Of a stretch of DNA of 64,000 bases, positions 37,647 through 46,290 are shown piece after piece. How positions within the stretch are numbered: the stretch's first letter is position 1; every line of letters begins with the position of its first letter. Both the position numbers and the translations under genes were made by a program. Source of the DNA: Sutterella sp. (lineage in GTDB: Bacteria > Pseudomonadota > Gammaproteobacteria > Burkholderiales > Burkholderiaceae_F). The notes under the pieces are model-generated. The model saw nothing but the letters and a program-made list of their open reading frames with translations. It ran no database searches and was not told the origin of the DNA. Location of the stretch: assembly GCF_030539355.1 (NCBI RefSeq), contig NZ_JAUNSF010000001.1, positions 84,343-148,342 of the forward strand, in the 5' to 3' direction.

Positions 37647-38132
37647 TTACCGATAAAAAATGTATCGGGCGCGGAAGGGGACCTTCAGGTAGTGTCCGCG
37701 CTGCGAGGCCGTGCAGGAGGCGAGCGGCATGCCGCCCGAGGGCTGGCGGCGGGCGATGAAGCGGATGCCGGCGAGCTTGCCTCTTGAATCCGCTTCAGCG
37801 GCGAAGACGGCGGTCCTCAGGTCGCGGGCGTTCTCCTGCGGTCCCTGCTGGATGATCTTCGCGTGGAGGCCGGAGCCGTCGGTGGCGGTGATGCCGAAGT
37901 CGGGCTGCAGCACGCCCTGGCGGCGCCCCGCGTCGTCGGTGAGCGTTCCCTCGGGCCGGATGAACTTCCAGTAGAAGCCCTCGCGGTCATACTCGCACTG
38001 GAACACCATGCGGCCGGTGGCCTGCCAGGAATAGACGGCCGTCGAGCCCTTGAGCGGATCGGGCCCGTAGATCAGGGCCGTGCAGCCCGAGAGGAGCGCG
38101 GCGGCGGCGACGGCGGCGAGGAACTTCTTCAT
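37647..38132 (-). CDS. DUF3455 lipoprotein
   Basis: A 161-residue lipoprotein (lipobox LLSGC, Cys about residue 17). The mature part follows the DUF3455 pattern: a Cys-containing strand (MVFQCEYDREG), a PEGTLTDDAGRR turn, an ATDGSGLHAKI strand, then GIRFIARRQPSGGMP and a C-terminal FRARYIFY. ATG 38132 exposes the lipobox; the longer upstream frame does not look coding. The function is unknown; an outer-membrane or periplasmic location is likely. Confidence 0.8.
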   Translation of the reverse strand: MKKFLAAVAAAALLSGCTALIYGPDPLKGSTAVYSWQATGRMVFQCEYDREGFYWKFIRPEGTLTDDAGRRQGVLQPDFGITATDGSGLHAKIIQQGPQENARDLRTAVFAAEADSRGKLAGIRFIARRQPSGGMPLASCTASQRGHYLKVPFRARYIFYR

Positions 38133-38598
38133 GGTGCAGGTAGTTGGAACGGGATCTATCGTCTGTTCAACAGAACGGATAGTCGAGAGTCTATCGCGCA
38201 CCGGAACGATTCGCATCATCCTTGCGCTACCCCGGAAGAGGCGTATCCCGGGGATGGACAATCGCGTAAAAATGGTTAAAGTTAACCCTTAAAGAATCCG
38301 AAAAAAGAGGACTCCCGAGGGACAAGACCCTGCAGCCGTCAATCCAAGGAAACACAGAACGGCGCATCCTGACCCGGGGAGTTCGAGACCCGGCCGGCCC
38401 CTGTGTCTTCAGCGGCACCTGCGCACCCTTTACACAACTAAGCGCGGGGCTCGAGGAAGGCAAAATCGATCGGGCGCGCACAAGTTGATCCATCCCCGCT
38501 CCCGGCGTTTGCCAAGAAGACGCTCCGGGCGGGCTTGCACGTGCCTGATGCAGATCTAAGAGCGCCGGCCCCAATCCGTATGGACAAGGGGAAAAACT
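38133..38598. other. Gene-free region between DUF3455 and por genes
   Basis: 466 bases with no convincing gene. CTATCGTCTGTT (38156-38167) is an imperfect inverted repeat of AACAGAACGGATAG (38169-38182), and CTATCG recurs at about 38191. GGTTAA-AG-TTAACC at 38274-38287 is a 14-base dyad that may be an operator. No promoter with both consensus boxes was found; AAGGGG just before 38599 is the porG ribosome site. Confidence 0.5.
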
Positions 38599-39177
38599 GT
38601 GTTCCAGATACGCCTTCACGGCCGCGGAGGCCAGGGTGTCGTGACCGCGGCAGAGATGCTCGCGCTTGCAGGCTTCACCGAGGGTCACAAGGCCCAGGCG
38701 TTCCCGAGCTTCGGCTCGGAGCGCACCGGCGCGCCTGTCGTTGCCTACGCCCGACTCGCTCAGAAGGAAATCCGCCTTCGCGAACCGATTCTTGAGCCCG
38801 ATGTGGTGCTCGTCCAGGACCGCACCCTGCTTGAGTGCGTCCCTGTCTTCTCGGGCCTGAAGCCCGAGGGCTACGTGCTCATCAACTCGAGCCAGACGCC
38901 CGAGGCCCTCGGCCTCGCCGACCTCGTCAAGTCGCTGCCCGCCGGGCATGTGATGACGGTTCCGGCCACCCAGTTCGCGCTTGACGCGCTCGGCCGCCCG
39001 CTCCCGGGCGCCGGCATGCTCGCGGGCTTCGCCGCCCAGACCGGCATGATGAAACTGAAGAGCGTCCAGGACGCCTACGCCGTCAAGTTCGCCGGCCGCA
39101 TCGCCGAGGCGAACGCCGAGATCGCGCGTCTCGCCTATGAATACATCCTCGGGCAGAAGGAGAAGATCAATGCTTAA
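38599..39177 (+). CDS. porG: 2-oxoacid:ferredoxin oxidoreductase gamma subunit
   Basis: Gamma subunit of a pyruvate-type oxidoreductase that converts a 2-oxoacid plus CoA to acyl-CoA and CO2, reducing ferredoxin. The length is 192 residues. The N-terminus QIRLHGRGGQGVVTAAEMLA and the FPSFGSERTGAPVVAYARL segment are family landmarks. The start codon is GTG with AAGGGG upstream. The gene order gamma-alpha-beta-flavoprotein is tightly packed; the end overlaps porA by 8 bases. Confidence 0.92.
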   Translation: MFQIRLHGRGGQGVVTAAEMLALAGFTEGHKAQAFPSFGSERTGAPVVAYARLAQKEIRLREPILEPDVVLVQDRTLLECVPVFSGLKPEGYVLINSSQTPEALGLADLVKSLPAGHVMTVPATQFALDALGRPLPGAGMLAGFAAQTGMMKLKSVQDAYAVKFAGRIAEANAEIARLAYEYILGQKEKINA

Positions 39178-40438
39178 GCAGATCGAAGGCTCTCAGGGCG
39201 TAGCCCAGGCCGTGGCGCTCTGTCGCCCGGATGTCGTTTGCGCCTATCCGATTTCTCCGCAGACCCACATCGTCGAGGCGCTGGGGCTCCTCTGCCGCAA
39301 GGGCGTGCTCCAGGACTGCGAGTACATCAACGTCGAGAGCGAGTTCGCCGCCATGTCGGTGGCGATCGGCGCCTCCGTCGCGGGCGGCCGCGCCTACACG
39401 GCCACCGCGAGCCAGGGCCTGCTCTTCATGGTCGAGGCGATCTACAACGCCGGCGGCCTGGGGCTGCCGATCGTGATGACGGTCGCCAACCGCGCCATCG
39501 GCGCTCCGATCAACATCTGGAATGACCATTCCGACTCGATCAGCCAGCGCGACAGCGGTTGGCTGCAGCTCTTCGCCGAGACGAACCAGGAGGCGTGCGA
39601 CCTGCACATCCAGGCCTTCCGCATCGCCGAGGAACTCTCCGTGCCGGTGATGGTCTGCATGGACGGCTTCGTGCTCACGCACGCCTTCGAGGAGATGGAC
39701 ATCCCCGACCAGGCCGCCGTCGACGCGTTCCTGCCGCCCTATCGTCCGCGTCAGATCCTTGACCCGGATCATCCCTACTCCATCGGCGCCATGGTCGGTC
39801 CCGAGGCCTTCACCGAGGTCCGCTGGCTGCAGCACCGCCGCATGGAGGACGCGATCCCCGTCATCGAGCGCGTCCAGAAGGAGTTCGAGCAGGTCTTCGG
39901 CCGCCCCGCGGGCGGTCTGCTCTCGACCTACCGTCTCGAGGACGCCGAGGTCGCGGTCATTGCCATGGGCTCGCTCTCGGGCACGATCAAGGACACGATC
40001 GACGAGATGCGCGAGGACGGCCGCAAGATCGGCGTTCTCGTCCTCAAGAGCTTCCGTCCGTTCCCGTTCGAGGCGCTCCGCAAGGCGCTCTCCGGCATCC
40101 CGGCCGTCATCGTGACCGAGCGCACGCTCTCCGCGGGCGGCGCCTGCCCGGTGTCGCTCGAGGTCATGAAGGCCCTCAAGGGCCTGCCCGTCCGTCAGCA
40201 CACGGTCATCGCCGGCCTTGGCGGCCGTTCGGTCTCGAAGGCCTCCCTCCGTGCGGTTTATGAAAAGGCGCTTGACGGCACGCTTCCCGAGGATGAGGAG
40301 ACGTTCCTCGACCTCGACAAGGAGCTTGTCACCCGTCAGCTTGAGCGCGAGAAGGCCTCGCGCCACGTCGGCCCCGTCGCCGAGGCGCTCAACCGCCATG
40401 TCAACGAGCGCAAGCTTGCGCGCGGCGAGGAGATCTGA
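39170..40438 (+). CDS. porA: 2-oxoacid:ferredoxin oxidoreductase alpha subunit
   Basis: Alpha subunit, 422 residues. The N-terminal pyrimidine-binding-type domain has GSQGVAQAVALCRPDVVCAY and PISPQTHIVE (the YPITPST-type motif), NVESEFAAMSVAIGASVAGG, then the transketolase C-terminal-like domain with ERTLSAGGACPVSLEV. ATG 39170 lies inside the end of porG. Pyruvate is the most likely substrate, though sequence alone does not exclude other 2-oxoacids. Confidence 0.92.
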   Translation: MLKQIEGSQGVAQAVALCRPDVVCAYPISPQTHIVEALGLLCRKGVLQDCEYINVESEFAAMSVAIGASVAGGRAYTATASQGLLFMVEAIYNAGGLGLPIVMTVANRAIGAPINIWNDHSDSISQRDSGWLQLFAETNQEACDLHIQAFRIAEELSVPVMVCMDGFVLTHAFEEMDIPDQAAVDAFLPPYRPRQILDPDHPYSIGAMVGPEAFTEVRWLQHRRMEDAIPVIERVQKEFEQVFGRPAGGLLSTYRLEDAEVAVIAMGSLSGTIKDTIDEMREDGRKIGVLVLKSFRPFPFEALRKALSGIPAVIVTERTLSAGGACPVSLEVMKALKGLPVRQHTVIAGLGGRSVSKASLRAVYEKALDGTLPEDEETFLDLDKELVTRQLEREKASRHVGPVAEALNRHVNERKLARGEEI

Positions 40439-40440
40439 AA

Positions 40441-41505
40441 ATGGCCCAGGAAGTACATTTCTATCAGACCGGCACCTTCACGGCCGGCAACCGTCTGCTC
40501 GGGCCGGAGTCGCGCTCGCTGCAGTCCTCCATGGAGCGTTTCAACTCGCTCACGTCCGGTCACCGCGCCTGCCAGGGGTGCGGCGAGGCCCTCGGCGCCC
40601 GCTACGCCGTCGACGCCGCGATGCGCGCCTCCGGCGGGCGGCTGGCTGCGGCGAACGCCACGGGCTGCCTCGAGGTCTTCTCGACCCCGTACCCCGAGAC
40701 GAGCTGGCAGCTCCCGTGGTTCCACTCGCTCTTCGGCAACACGGCCGCGGTCGCGAGCGGCATGGCCGCCGCCTTCCGCGTCCGCGCGAAGAAGTCGGGC
40801 AGCACGCTCACCCGCGTCATCGCCATGGGCGGCGACGGCGGCACGACCGACATCGGCTTCGGCTGCCTCTCGGGCATGTTCGAGCGCAACGATGACGTGC
40901 TCTACATCTGCTACGACAACGAGGCGTACATGAACACGGGCGTGCAGCGCTCGTCGGCCACGCCTCCGGCCGCGCGCACGGCCACCACGCAGATCGCGGG
41001 CAGCGAGCCCGGCAACCAGTGGGGCCAGGGCAAGGACGTCCCGCTCATCGCCATGGCGCACGGCATCCCCTACGTCGCCACGGCGACCGTCGCGGATCTG
41101 CGCGACCTCGAGCGCAAGGTCGAGAAGGCCATGAGCATCAAGGGCGCCCGCTACATCCACATCCTCGTGCCCTGCCCGCTCGGCTGGGGCGTTGCCTCCG
41201 GCAAGACCATCGAGTGCGCGCGTCTCGCGATCGAGACGGGCTGCTTCCCGGTCTTCGAGGCCGAGTACGGTGAAGTGACGAACGTCCGCCGCATCCGCAA
41301 GCTGCAGCCCGTCGAGAACTATCTCAAGCTGCAGAAGCGCTTCGCGCACCTCTTCGGCAAGAAGGGCGACCCCGCCGTCATCGCGCGTATGCAGGAACTC
41401 TGCGACCGCAACATTGAAAAGTTCAGCCTCCTCGCGGGTGAGGAGGAGATGGATGCCCCGATCCCCGTGCCTGCCCAGGCCGAGGAGCGCAACCAGGTGA
41501 TCTGA
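40441..41505 (+). CDS. porB: 2-oxoacid:ferredoxin oxidoreductase beta subunit
   Basis: TPP-binding beta subunit, 354 residues. The cysteine pair in GHRACQGCGEALGARY (about residue 40) plus later cysteines ligate the proximal 4Fe-4S cluster. The TPP/Mg motif is GGDGGTTDIGFGCLSG, with YDNEAYMNTGVQRS completing it. It starts 2 bases after the porA stop. The segment GWGVASGKTIECARLAIETG is typical of PorB. Confidence 0.93.
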   Translation: MAQEVHFYQTGTFTAGNRLLGPESRSLQSSMERFNSLTSGHRACQGCGEALGARYAVDAAMRASGGRLAAANATGCLEVFSTPYPETSWQLPWFHSLFGNTAAVASGMAAAFRVRAKKSGSTLTRVIAMGGDGGTTDIGFGCLSGMFERNDDVLYICYDNEAYMNTGVQRSSATPPAARTATTQIAGSEPGNQWGQGKDVPLIAMAHGIPYVATATVADLRDLERKVEKAMSIKGARYIHILVPCPLGWGVASGKTIECARLAIETGCFPVFEAEYGEVTNVRRIRKLQPVENYLKLQKRFAHLFGKKGDPAVIARMQELCDRNIEKFSLLAGEEEMDAPIPVPAQAEERNQVI

Positions 41506-41523
41506 TGCGGAGGCGAGAGAAAA

Positions 41524-43161
41524 ATGACTACTGAAAAACCCTTTGCCATCACCCTTGACGTAGGTTCGTCGCTTGCCAACCGCACCGGCTCGTGGCGCAC
41601 CCTCAAGCCCGTCTATGTGACCCGTCTGCCGCCGTGCAACGCCAAGTGCCCGGCGGGCGAGAAGTGCCGCGACTGGCTCTTCCACGCCCAGAGCGGTGAC
41701 TACGAAGGCGCCTGGAAGCAGATCGTCCAGGACAATCCCTTCCCGGCCACGATGGGCCGCGTCTGCTATCACACCTGCCAGACGGCCTGCAACCGCCATG
41801 AGCTCGACGAGCCCGTCGGCATCAACGCCGTCGAGCGCTTCCTCGGCGACTATGCGTTGAAGAACGGCTGGAAGCTTCCGGCCCCGGGCGCCTCGACCGG
41901 CAAGCGCGTCCTCGTCGTGGGCGCCGGCCCCGCGGGCCTCTCGGCCGCCTACCATCTGCGCCGCCTCGGCCACGCCGTGCACGTCGTCGAGAGCGCGGAG
42001 GCCGCCGGCGGCATGATGCGCTACGGCATCCCGAAGTACCGTCTGCCGCGCGGCGTGCTCGATCAGGAGATCGCGCGCATCGCCGGGATGGGCGTCGAGT
42101 TCGAGTTCGGCCGTGAGGTCAAGGACCTCGCCGCCGAGATGAAGGCTGGCGGCTATGACGCCGTCTTCGTGGGCGCGGGCGCCGCGCTCGCGCACCGCGC
42201 CTACATCCCGGCCGGTGACGCCGCCCACATCATGGACGCCGTCAGCGTGCTCCGTTCGATGGAATCGGCCGACGCCGACGAGAAGCCCCTTCTCGGCCGC
42301 CGCGTCGTCGTCTACGGCGGCGGCAACACCGCCATCGACGTCGCGCGTACCGCCAAGCGCCTCGGCTCCGAGCCGATCGTCGTCTACCGCCGCACCCGCG
42401 AGCGCGCTCCCGCGCATGCCTTCGAGATCGAGGAGGCCATCGAGGAAGGCGTCTCGATGAAGTGGCTCTCCACCATCTCCGAGGCGGACCGCGGCTCGAT
42501 CCGCATCGAGAAGATGGAGCTCGACGAGAACGGCTATCCGCAGCCCACCGGTGAGTACGAGACGATCGAGGCCGACAGCCTCGTCCTCGCCCTCGGCCAG
42601 GAGACCAACCTCGGCTTCCTCTCCGCGCTTCCCGATCTCAAGATCGAGAAGGGCAGCGTCGTCGTCGACGAGAAGATGATGACGAGCGTTCCGGGCGTCT
42701 TCGCCGGCGGCGACGTCGTCCCGGGCGACCGCAACGTCACCGTCGCGATCGGCCACGGCAAGCGCGCCGCCTACGCGATCAGCGAGTGGCTCGGCTGCGG
42801 CCAGGCCCTGAAGAAGCCCGATCAGAAGCCCGCCACCTTCGAGCGCCTCAACACGTGGTACTACGCCGATGCGCCGAAGAAGGAGCGTCCGCAGCTCGAC
42901 CTCGTCCGCCGCCAGTCGACGTTCGAGGAAGTCAAGGAAGGCCTCTCCGAGGACAACGCGCTCTTCGAGGCCCGCCGCTGCATGTCCTGCGGCAACTGCT
43001 TCGAGTGCGACAACTGCTACGGTTCCTGTCCCGACAACGCCGTCATCAAGGTCGGTCCCGGCAAGGGCTTCCGTTTCAACTACGACTACTGCAAGGGCTG
43101 CGGCATCTGCGCCAACGAGTGCCCGTGCGGTGCGATTGAAATGGTGCGCGAGGACATTTAG
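41524..43161 (+). CDS. GltD-type NAD(P)H flavoprotein fused to 2x[4Fe-4S] ferredoxin domain
   Basis: A 545-residue protein replacing the small PorD subunit. The N-terminal Cys-rich helical domain (CNAKCPAGEKCRDW and CYHTCQTACNRHE) is that of glutamate synthase small subunits. The FAD-binding GAGPAGLSAAYHLRRLG (about residue 134) and NAD(P)-binding YGGGNTAIDVARTAKRLG follow. The C-terminal ferredoxin domain has CMSCGNCFECDNCYGSCP and CKGCGICANECPCG. It likely passes electrons from the oxidoreductase to NAD(P)+ or the reverse, as proposed for KorABC of Thauera. It lies 18 bases after porB. Confidence 0.88.
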   Translation: MTTEKPFAITLDVGSSLANRTGSWRTLKPVYVTRLPPCNAKCPAGEKCRDWLFHAQSGDYEGAWKQIVQDNPFPATMGRVCYHTCQTACNRHELDEPVGINAVERFLGDYALKNGWKLPAPGASTGKRVLVVGAGPAGLSAAYHLRRLGHAVHVVESAEAAGGMMRYGIPKYRLPRGVLDQEIARIAGMGVEFEFGREVKDLAAEMKAGGYDAVFVGAGAALAHRAYIPAGDAAHIMDAVSVLRSMESADADEKPLLGRRVVVYGGGNTAIDVARTAKRLGSEPIVVYRRTRERAPAHAFEIEEAIEEGVSMKWLSTISEADRGSIRIEKMELDENGYPQPTGEYETIEADSLVLALGQETNLGFLSALPDLKIEKGSVVVDEKMMTSVPGVFAGGDVVPGDRNVTVAIGHGKRAAYAISEWLGCGQALKKPDQKPATFERLNTWYYADAPKKERPQLDLVRRQSTFEEVKEGLSEDNALFEARRCMSCGNCFECDNCYGSCPDNAVIKVGPGKGFRFNYDYCKGCGICANECPCGAIEMVREDI

Positions 43162-43197
43162 TCTTTGACTGAACGCCTCAGGCTCGCCTGACGCCCC

Positions 43198-43248
43198 GGG
43201 CGCGTCCCGGCCGGATTCCTTCGGGTTTCCGCCGGGCGCGCCCTTCTT
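43198..43248 (+). terminator. Terminator of the por operon
   Basis: GGGCGCG (43198-43204) pairs with CGCGCCC (43237-43243), with an inner CCCGGC/GCCGGG pairing, followed by TTCTT. Confidence 0.65.
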
Positions 43249-43268
43249 GTATCCACCACCCCCGCATC

Positions 43269-45083
43269 ATGGCCCTCTCCTCCAGCCCCCGCGTCCGGTC
43301 GCTCTACCGCGAGTTCCGGCTCGCCTTCATCCTGATCTCGGCGTGCGTGTGCATCGTCGCGGTCCCGGCCGTTGTGCTCACCGAGCTCTCCACGGGCTCG
43401 GGCGGCGCGATCAACGTCTCGGGAAGCCTGCGCATGCAGAGCTTCAAGCTCACCGTGGCGGTCACGAACCCCTACGCGACCCGGGAGGAGCATGACCGGG
43501 CGACCCGCGAGGCGGTCGAGGAGTTCTGGACGCGCCTCACGAGCCCCGCGCTCACGACGAGCATCTCGACGGCGGCGACGAGCCCGGTGCGGGTCTCCTA
43601 CAACCTGGTCTCGCAGCGCTTCACCGAGGAGATCCGACCGCTCGCGCTCGAGAGCATCGGGAGCGAGGGCGCCCGGCGCCGCTTCATGGCGCTTGTCCCG
43701 GGCTTCGTCGAGGACGTGGACGACTTCGTCTTCCTTCTCGAGAACACGCTCTCGCGAAGGATGTTTCTCCTCAAAGGCCTGCTTCTCTTCACCGGTCTCG
43801 GCGCCGCCGCGGTGACGGTGGTCATGCTGCGCGTGATGCGCCGGCGCATCTTCGAGCCCGTCGAGGAGCTCGAGCGCGCCGCCTACACGGTGCGCGGCGG
43901 CGACTTCTCGGTGCGCGTGGAGGCCGCGAAGCAGAATTCCGAGATCGGACGCTTCGCCCGCGGCTTCAACTTCATGGTGAACGAGCTCGAGCGCCTCTAC
44001 GGATCGCTCGAAGCCGAGGTGGCCAAGAAGACCCTCGACCTCAACCGCCGCAACCAGGGACTGGAATTCCTCGCCGAGGCCTCGGACAAGGTGCTCGTGG
44101 ACGGCCCGGAGCTCCCCGCGGCCGTCACGACGGTGCTCGAGGGCGCCGTGAAGCTCGGATGCGCCCGCTCGGCCGAGTTCCTCGTGAGCGCCGATCCGCA
44201 GAAGCCCTTCGACGCGGCCGACGCCTACCGGTTCGCCGCGACCGGGGAAGCCGAACCCTCGGAGAAGGCCGCCGAGACGGTCGAGTTCATCACGCAGGGC
44301 ATGCGCGAGGAGGCGATCGGGCTGCTGCGCGTCCGCTTCGACGAGGCGCCGCTGCCGTGGCAGCGCTATTTCCTCGGCATGACCGCGGCGCTGATCGGCC
44401 GTGCGGTCGCGACGTCGCTGCGCGCCATGGATGACCGCAGGCTCGCCGTCTTCGAGGAGCGCTCGACGATCGCGCGCGAACTGCACGACTCGATTGCGCA
44501 GTCGCTCTCCTTCTCGAAGATCCAGCTGCTGCGCCTGAGGAAGGCGATCGAGGCCGACCCGGCCGGTCCGCAGGTGCAGGAGGTGATCGGGGAACTGAAC
44601 GAAGGCATCTCGACGGCCTACCGGCAGCTCCGCGAGGTGCTCACGGCCTTCCGTCTGCGCATCCAGGGCAACGGCTTCGCGGGCGCCGTGAACGACGCCG
44701 TCGAGACGATGCGCAACCGCACGGGGCTGCCGATCTCGCTCAAGAACACGCTGATCGGCGTGGAGCTCTCGCCCAACGAGCAGGTCCATTTCCTGCAGAT
44801 CCTGCGCGAGGCGCTCGCCAACATCGAGAAGCACGCGCGCGCGACCGAGGCGGCGGTGCGCATCGAGCGCACGGCCTCTGGCGGAATCATGCTCTCCGTC
44901 ACCGACAACGGCGTCGGCATCCCGGTCTCGGCCGAGAAGGACCGCCACTTCGGTCTCGGAATCATGCGCGAGCGCGCCGACGCGCTCGGCGCCGAGCTCA
45001 CGATCACCCGCCGGCCCGAGGGCGGCACGCTCGTGCGGGTGGAGAAGAAGACATCGCCGGAGAGCGGGAAAGCCCCTCAGTAA
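43269..45083 (+). CDS. narX: Nitrate/nitrite sensor histidine kinase, NarX-like
   Basis: A 604-residue kinase. TM1 is near residues 17-40. The periplasmic P-box-like segment NVSGSLRMQSFKLTV (about residue 48) marks nitrate/nitrite sensors. TM2 lies near 165-190, then HAMP, a GAF-like region, the HisKA_3 phospho-acceptor IARELHDSIAQSLSFSK (His about residue 405) and a HATPase domain with SVTDNGVGI and HFGLGIMRERA. It faces the nap operon together with narL and presumably drives its nitrate control. Confidence 0.92.
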   Translation: MALSSSPRVRSLYREFRLAFILISACVCIVAVPAVVLTELSTGSGGAINVSGSLRMQSFKLTVAVTNPYATREEHDRATREAVEEFWTRLTSPALTTSISTAATSPVRVSYNLVSQRFTEEIRPLALESIGSEGARRRFMALVPGFVEDVDDFVFLLENTLSRRMFLLKGLLLFTGLGAAAVTVVMLRVMRRRIFEPVEELERAAYTVRGGDFSVRVEAAKQNSEIGRFARGFNFMVNELERLYGSLEAEVAKKTLDLNRRNQGLEFLAEASDKVLVDGPELPAAVTTVLEGAVKLGCARSAEFLVSADPQKPFDAADAYRFAATGEAEPSEKAAETVEFITQGMREEAIGLLRVRFDEAPLPWQRYFLGMTAALIGRAVATSLRAMDDRRLAVFEERSTIARELHDSIAQSLSFSKIQLLRLRKAIEADPAGPQVQEVIGELNEGISTAYRQLREVLTAFRLRIQGNGFAGAVNDAVETMRNRTGLPISLKNTLIGVELSPNEQVHFLQILREALANIEKHARATEAAVRIERTASGGIMLSVTDNGVGIPVSAEKDRHFGLGIMRERADALGAELTITRRPEGGTLVRVEKKTSPESGKAPQ

Positions 45084-45108
45084 ACGCGCGTTAGAATAAA
45101 AAAAGCAC

Positions 45109-45147
45109 TCCCCTGACGCTCCGTGAAGAGAGCGCAGGGGGTTTCTT
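45109..45147 (+). terminator. Terminator-like hairpin between narX and narL
   Basis: CCCCTGACGCTC (45109-45120) pairs imperfectly with GAGCGCAGGGG (45129-45139), then GTTTCTTT. An A7 run (45097-45103) precedes it. It could reduce narX read-through into narL or mark a separate narL promoter. Confidence 0.6.
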
Positions 45148-45198
45148 TGCGCGAGCAGGGAACACAAACGTCTCAACATTCCTCAGGAGCCCCGGGAA

Positions 45199-45882
45199 AT
45201 GTCAAACAGCGCTGATGACAAGCGCACCGTGCTTGTGGTTGATGACCATCCACTGTTCCGCCGCGGCGTCAGGGAACTGCTGCTTCTTGACGAGGCGACC
45301 GGCACCGTCTGGGAGGCGGGCAACCGAGAGGAGGCCATTCAGCTTGCCAACGAACACGAGCCCGACCTCATCGTCCTCGACCTCAACATGAAAGGGTCGT
45401 CGGGCGTCGAGATCCTCACGCACCTCAAGGCCGAGGATCCCTCCCGCTGCGTCGTGATCCTCACGGTGAGCGACTCGGGCGAGGATCTGATCGACTGCAT
45501 CCGCGCGGGCGCCGACGGCTACTTCCTGAAGGACATGGAGCCCGAGAAGTTCCTCGCGAGCGTCCATGAGGCGCTGATCGGCCATGTCGTGGTGGACCCG
45601 AACATGACCAAGTACCTCACGAAGGTCGTCAAGGAGAAGCCGAAGCCCGTGGAGCCCACGCCGCTCACCGACCGCGAGCAGGAGGTGATCGAGTGCATCG
45701 CCCAGGGACTGAGCAACAAGCTGATCGCCCGCAGGCTCAACATCTCCGACGGAACGGTCAAGGGCCACGTGAAGCATCTCCTGAAGAAGCTCGGGCTCAA
45801 CAGCCGCGTAGAGGCGGCCGTCTGGTACCTCAGCAACGGACCCCGCAGACGCGGGGCCGTTCAGGAGACCCCGGCCGACTGA
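45199..45882 (+). CDS. narL: Nitrate/nitrite response regulator, NarL-like
   Basis: A 227-residue response regulator. The receiver domain starts VLVVDDHPLFRRGVRELL; the phospho-acceptor is the Asp in LIVLDLNMKG and the conserved Lys is in GYFLKDMEP. The C-terminal LuxR-type HTH (LTDREQEVIECIAQGLSNK and the following recognition helix DGTVKGHVKHLLKKL) matches NarL/NarP. It is paired with narX and is convergent with napB. The 7-2-7 heptamer site before napD is a likely target. Confidence 0.93.
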   Translation: MSNSADDKRTVLVVDDHPLFRRGVRELLLLDEATGTVWEAGNREEAIQLANEHEPDLIVLDLNMKGSSGVEILTHLKAEDPSRCVVILTVSDSGEDLIDCIRAGADGYFLKDMEPEKFLASVHEALIGHVVVDPNMTKYLTKVVKEKPKPVEPTPLTDREQEVIECIAQGLSNKLIARRLNISDGTVKGHVKHLLKKLGLNSRVEAAVWYLSNGPRRRGAVQETPAD

Positions 45883-45908
45883 GCTGACCGGGGTGGCGCG
45901 GGAGAGAT

Positions 45909-46241
45909 TTACTCAGTCTTCTCGTTGGCGTCGACCGGGGCGAGCGGCTGGGCGCCCGAGGTGCTCTCCGCATGGCAGAGCATGCACTCGTAGCGCGCGA
46001 ACGAGATCTTGCCCGGGGCGTCGTAGTGCGTCGTCGGAATCTCGCCCTTCTTGCGCACAGCGCCGGCGGCCTGCTCGCGATGGCACATCAGGCACATGTT
46101 CTTGTCGATCGAGATCGGCAGGTACTGGGCGACCGGATGCGGCACCGTGCCGGGGGCGCCGACGATGGGCTGGTCCGCCGCGAAGGCGGGGGCGGCGATG
46201 ATCGAGGCTGCGATGGCGGCGAAGAGGAAGCTGCGTTTCAT
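45909..46241 (-). CDS. napB: Periplasmic nitrate reductase diheme cytochrome subunit
   Basis: Electron-transfer subunit that feeds NapA. The length is 110 residues. The Sec signal MKRSFLFAAIAASIIAAPAFA is followed by two CxxCH heme sites, CLMCH and CMLCH, and an early HPVAQYLPISIDKNMC. ATG 46241 exposes the signal peptide. It is the last gene of the nap operon, 49 bases after napH. Heme attachment needs a cytochrome c maturation system not present in this window. Confidence 0.93.
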   Translation of the reverse strand: MKRSFLFAAIAASIIAAPAFAADQPIVGAPGTVPHPVAQYLPISIDKNMCLMCHREQAAGAVRKKGEIPTTHYDAPGKISFARYECMLCHAESTSGAQPLAPVDANEKTE

Positions 46242-46290
46242 GATGGATCTCCGGAATGTCTTTGCTTTCAAGTGGGATGTGATTGGCCTT

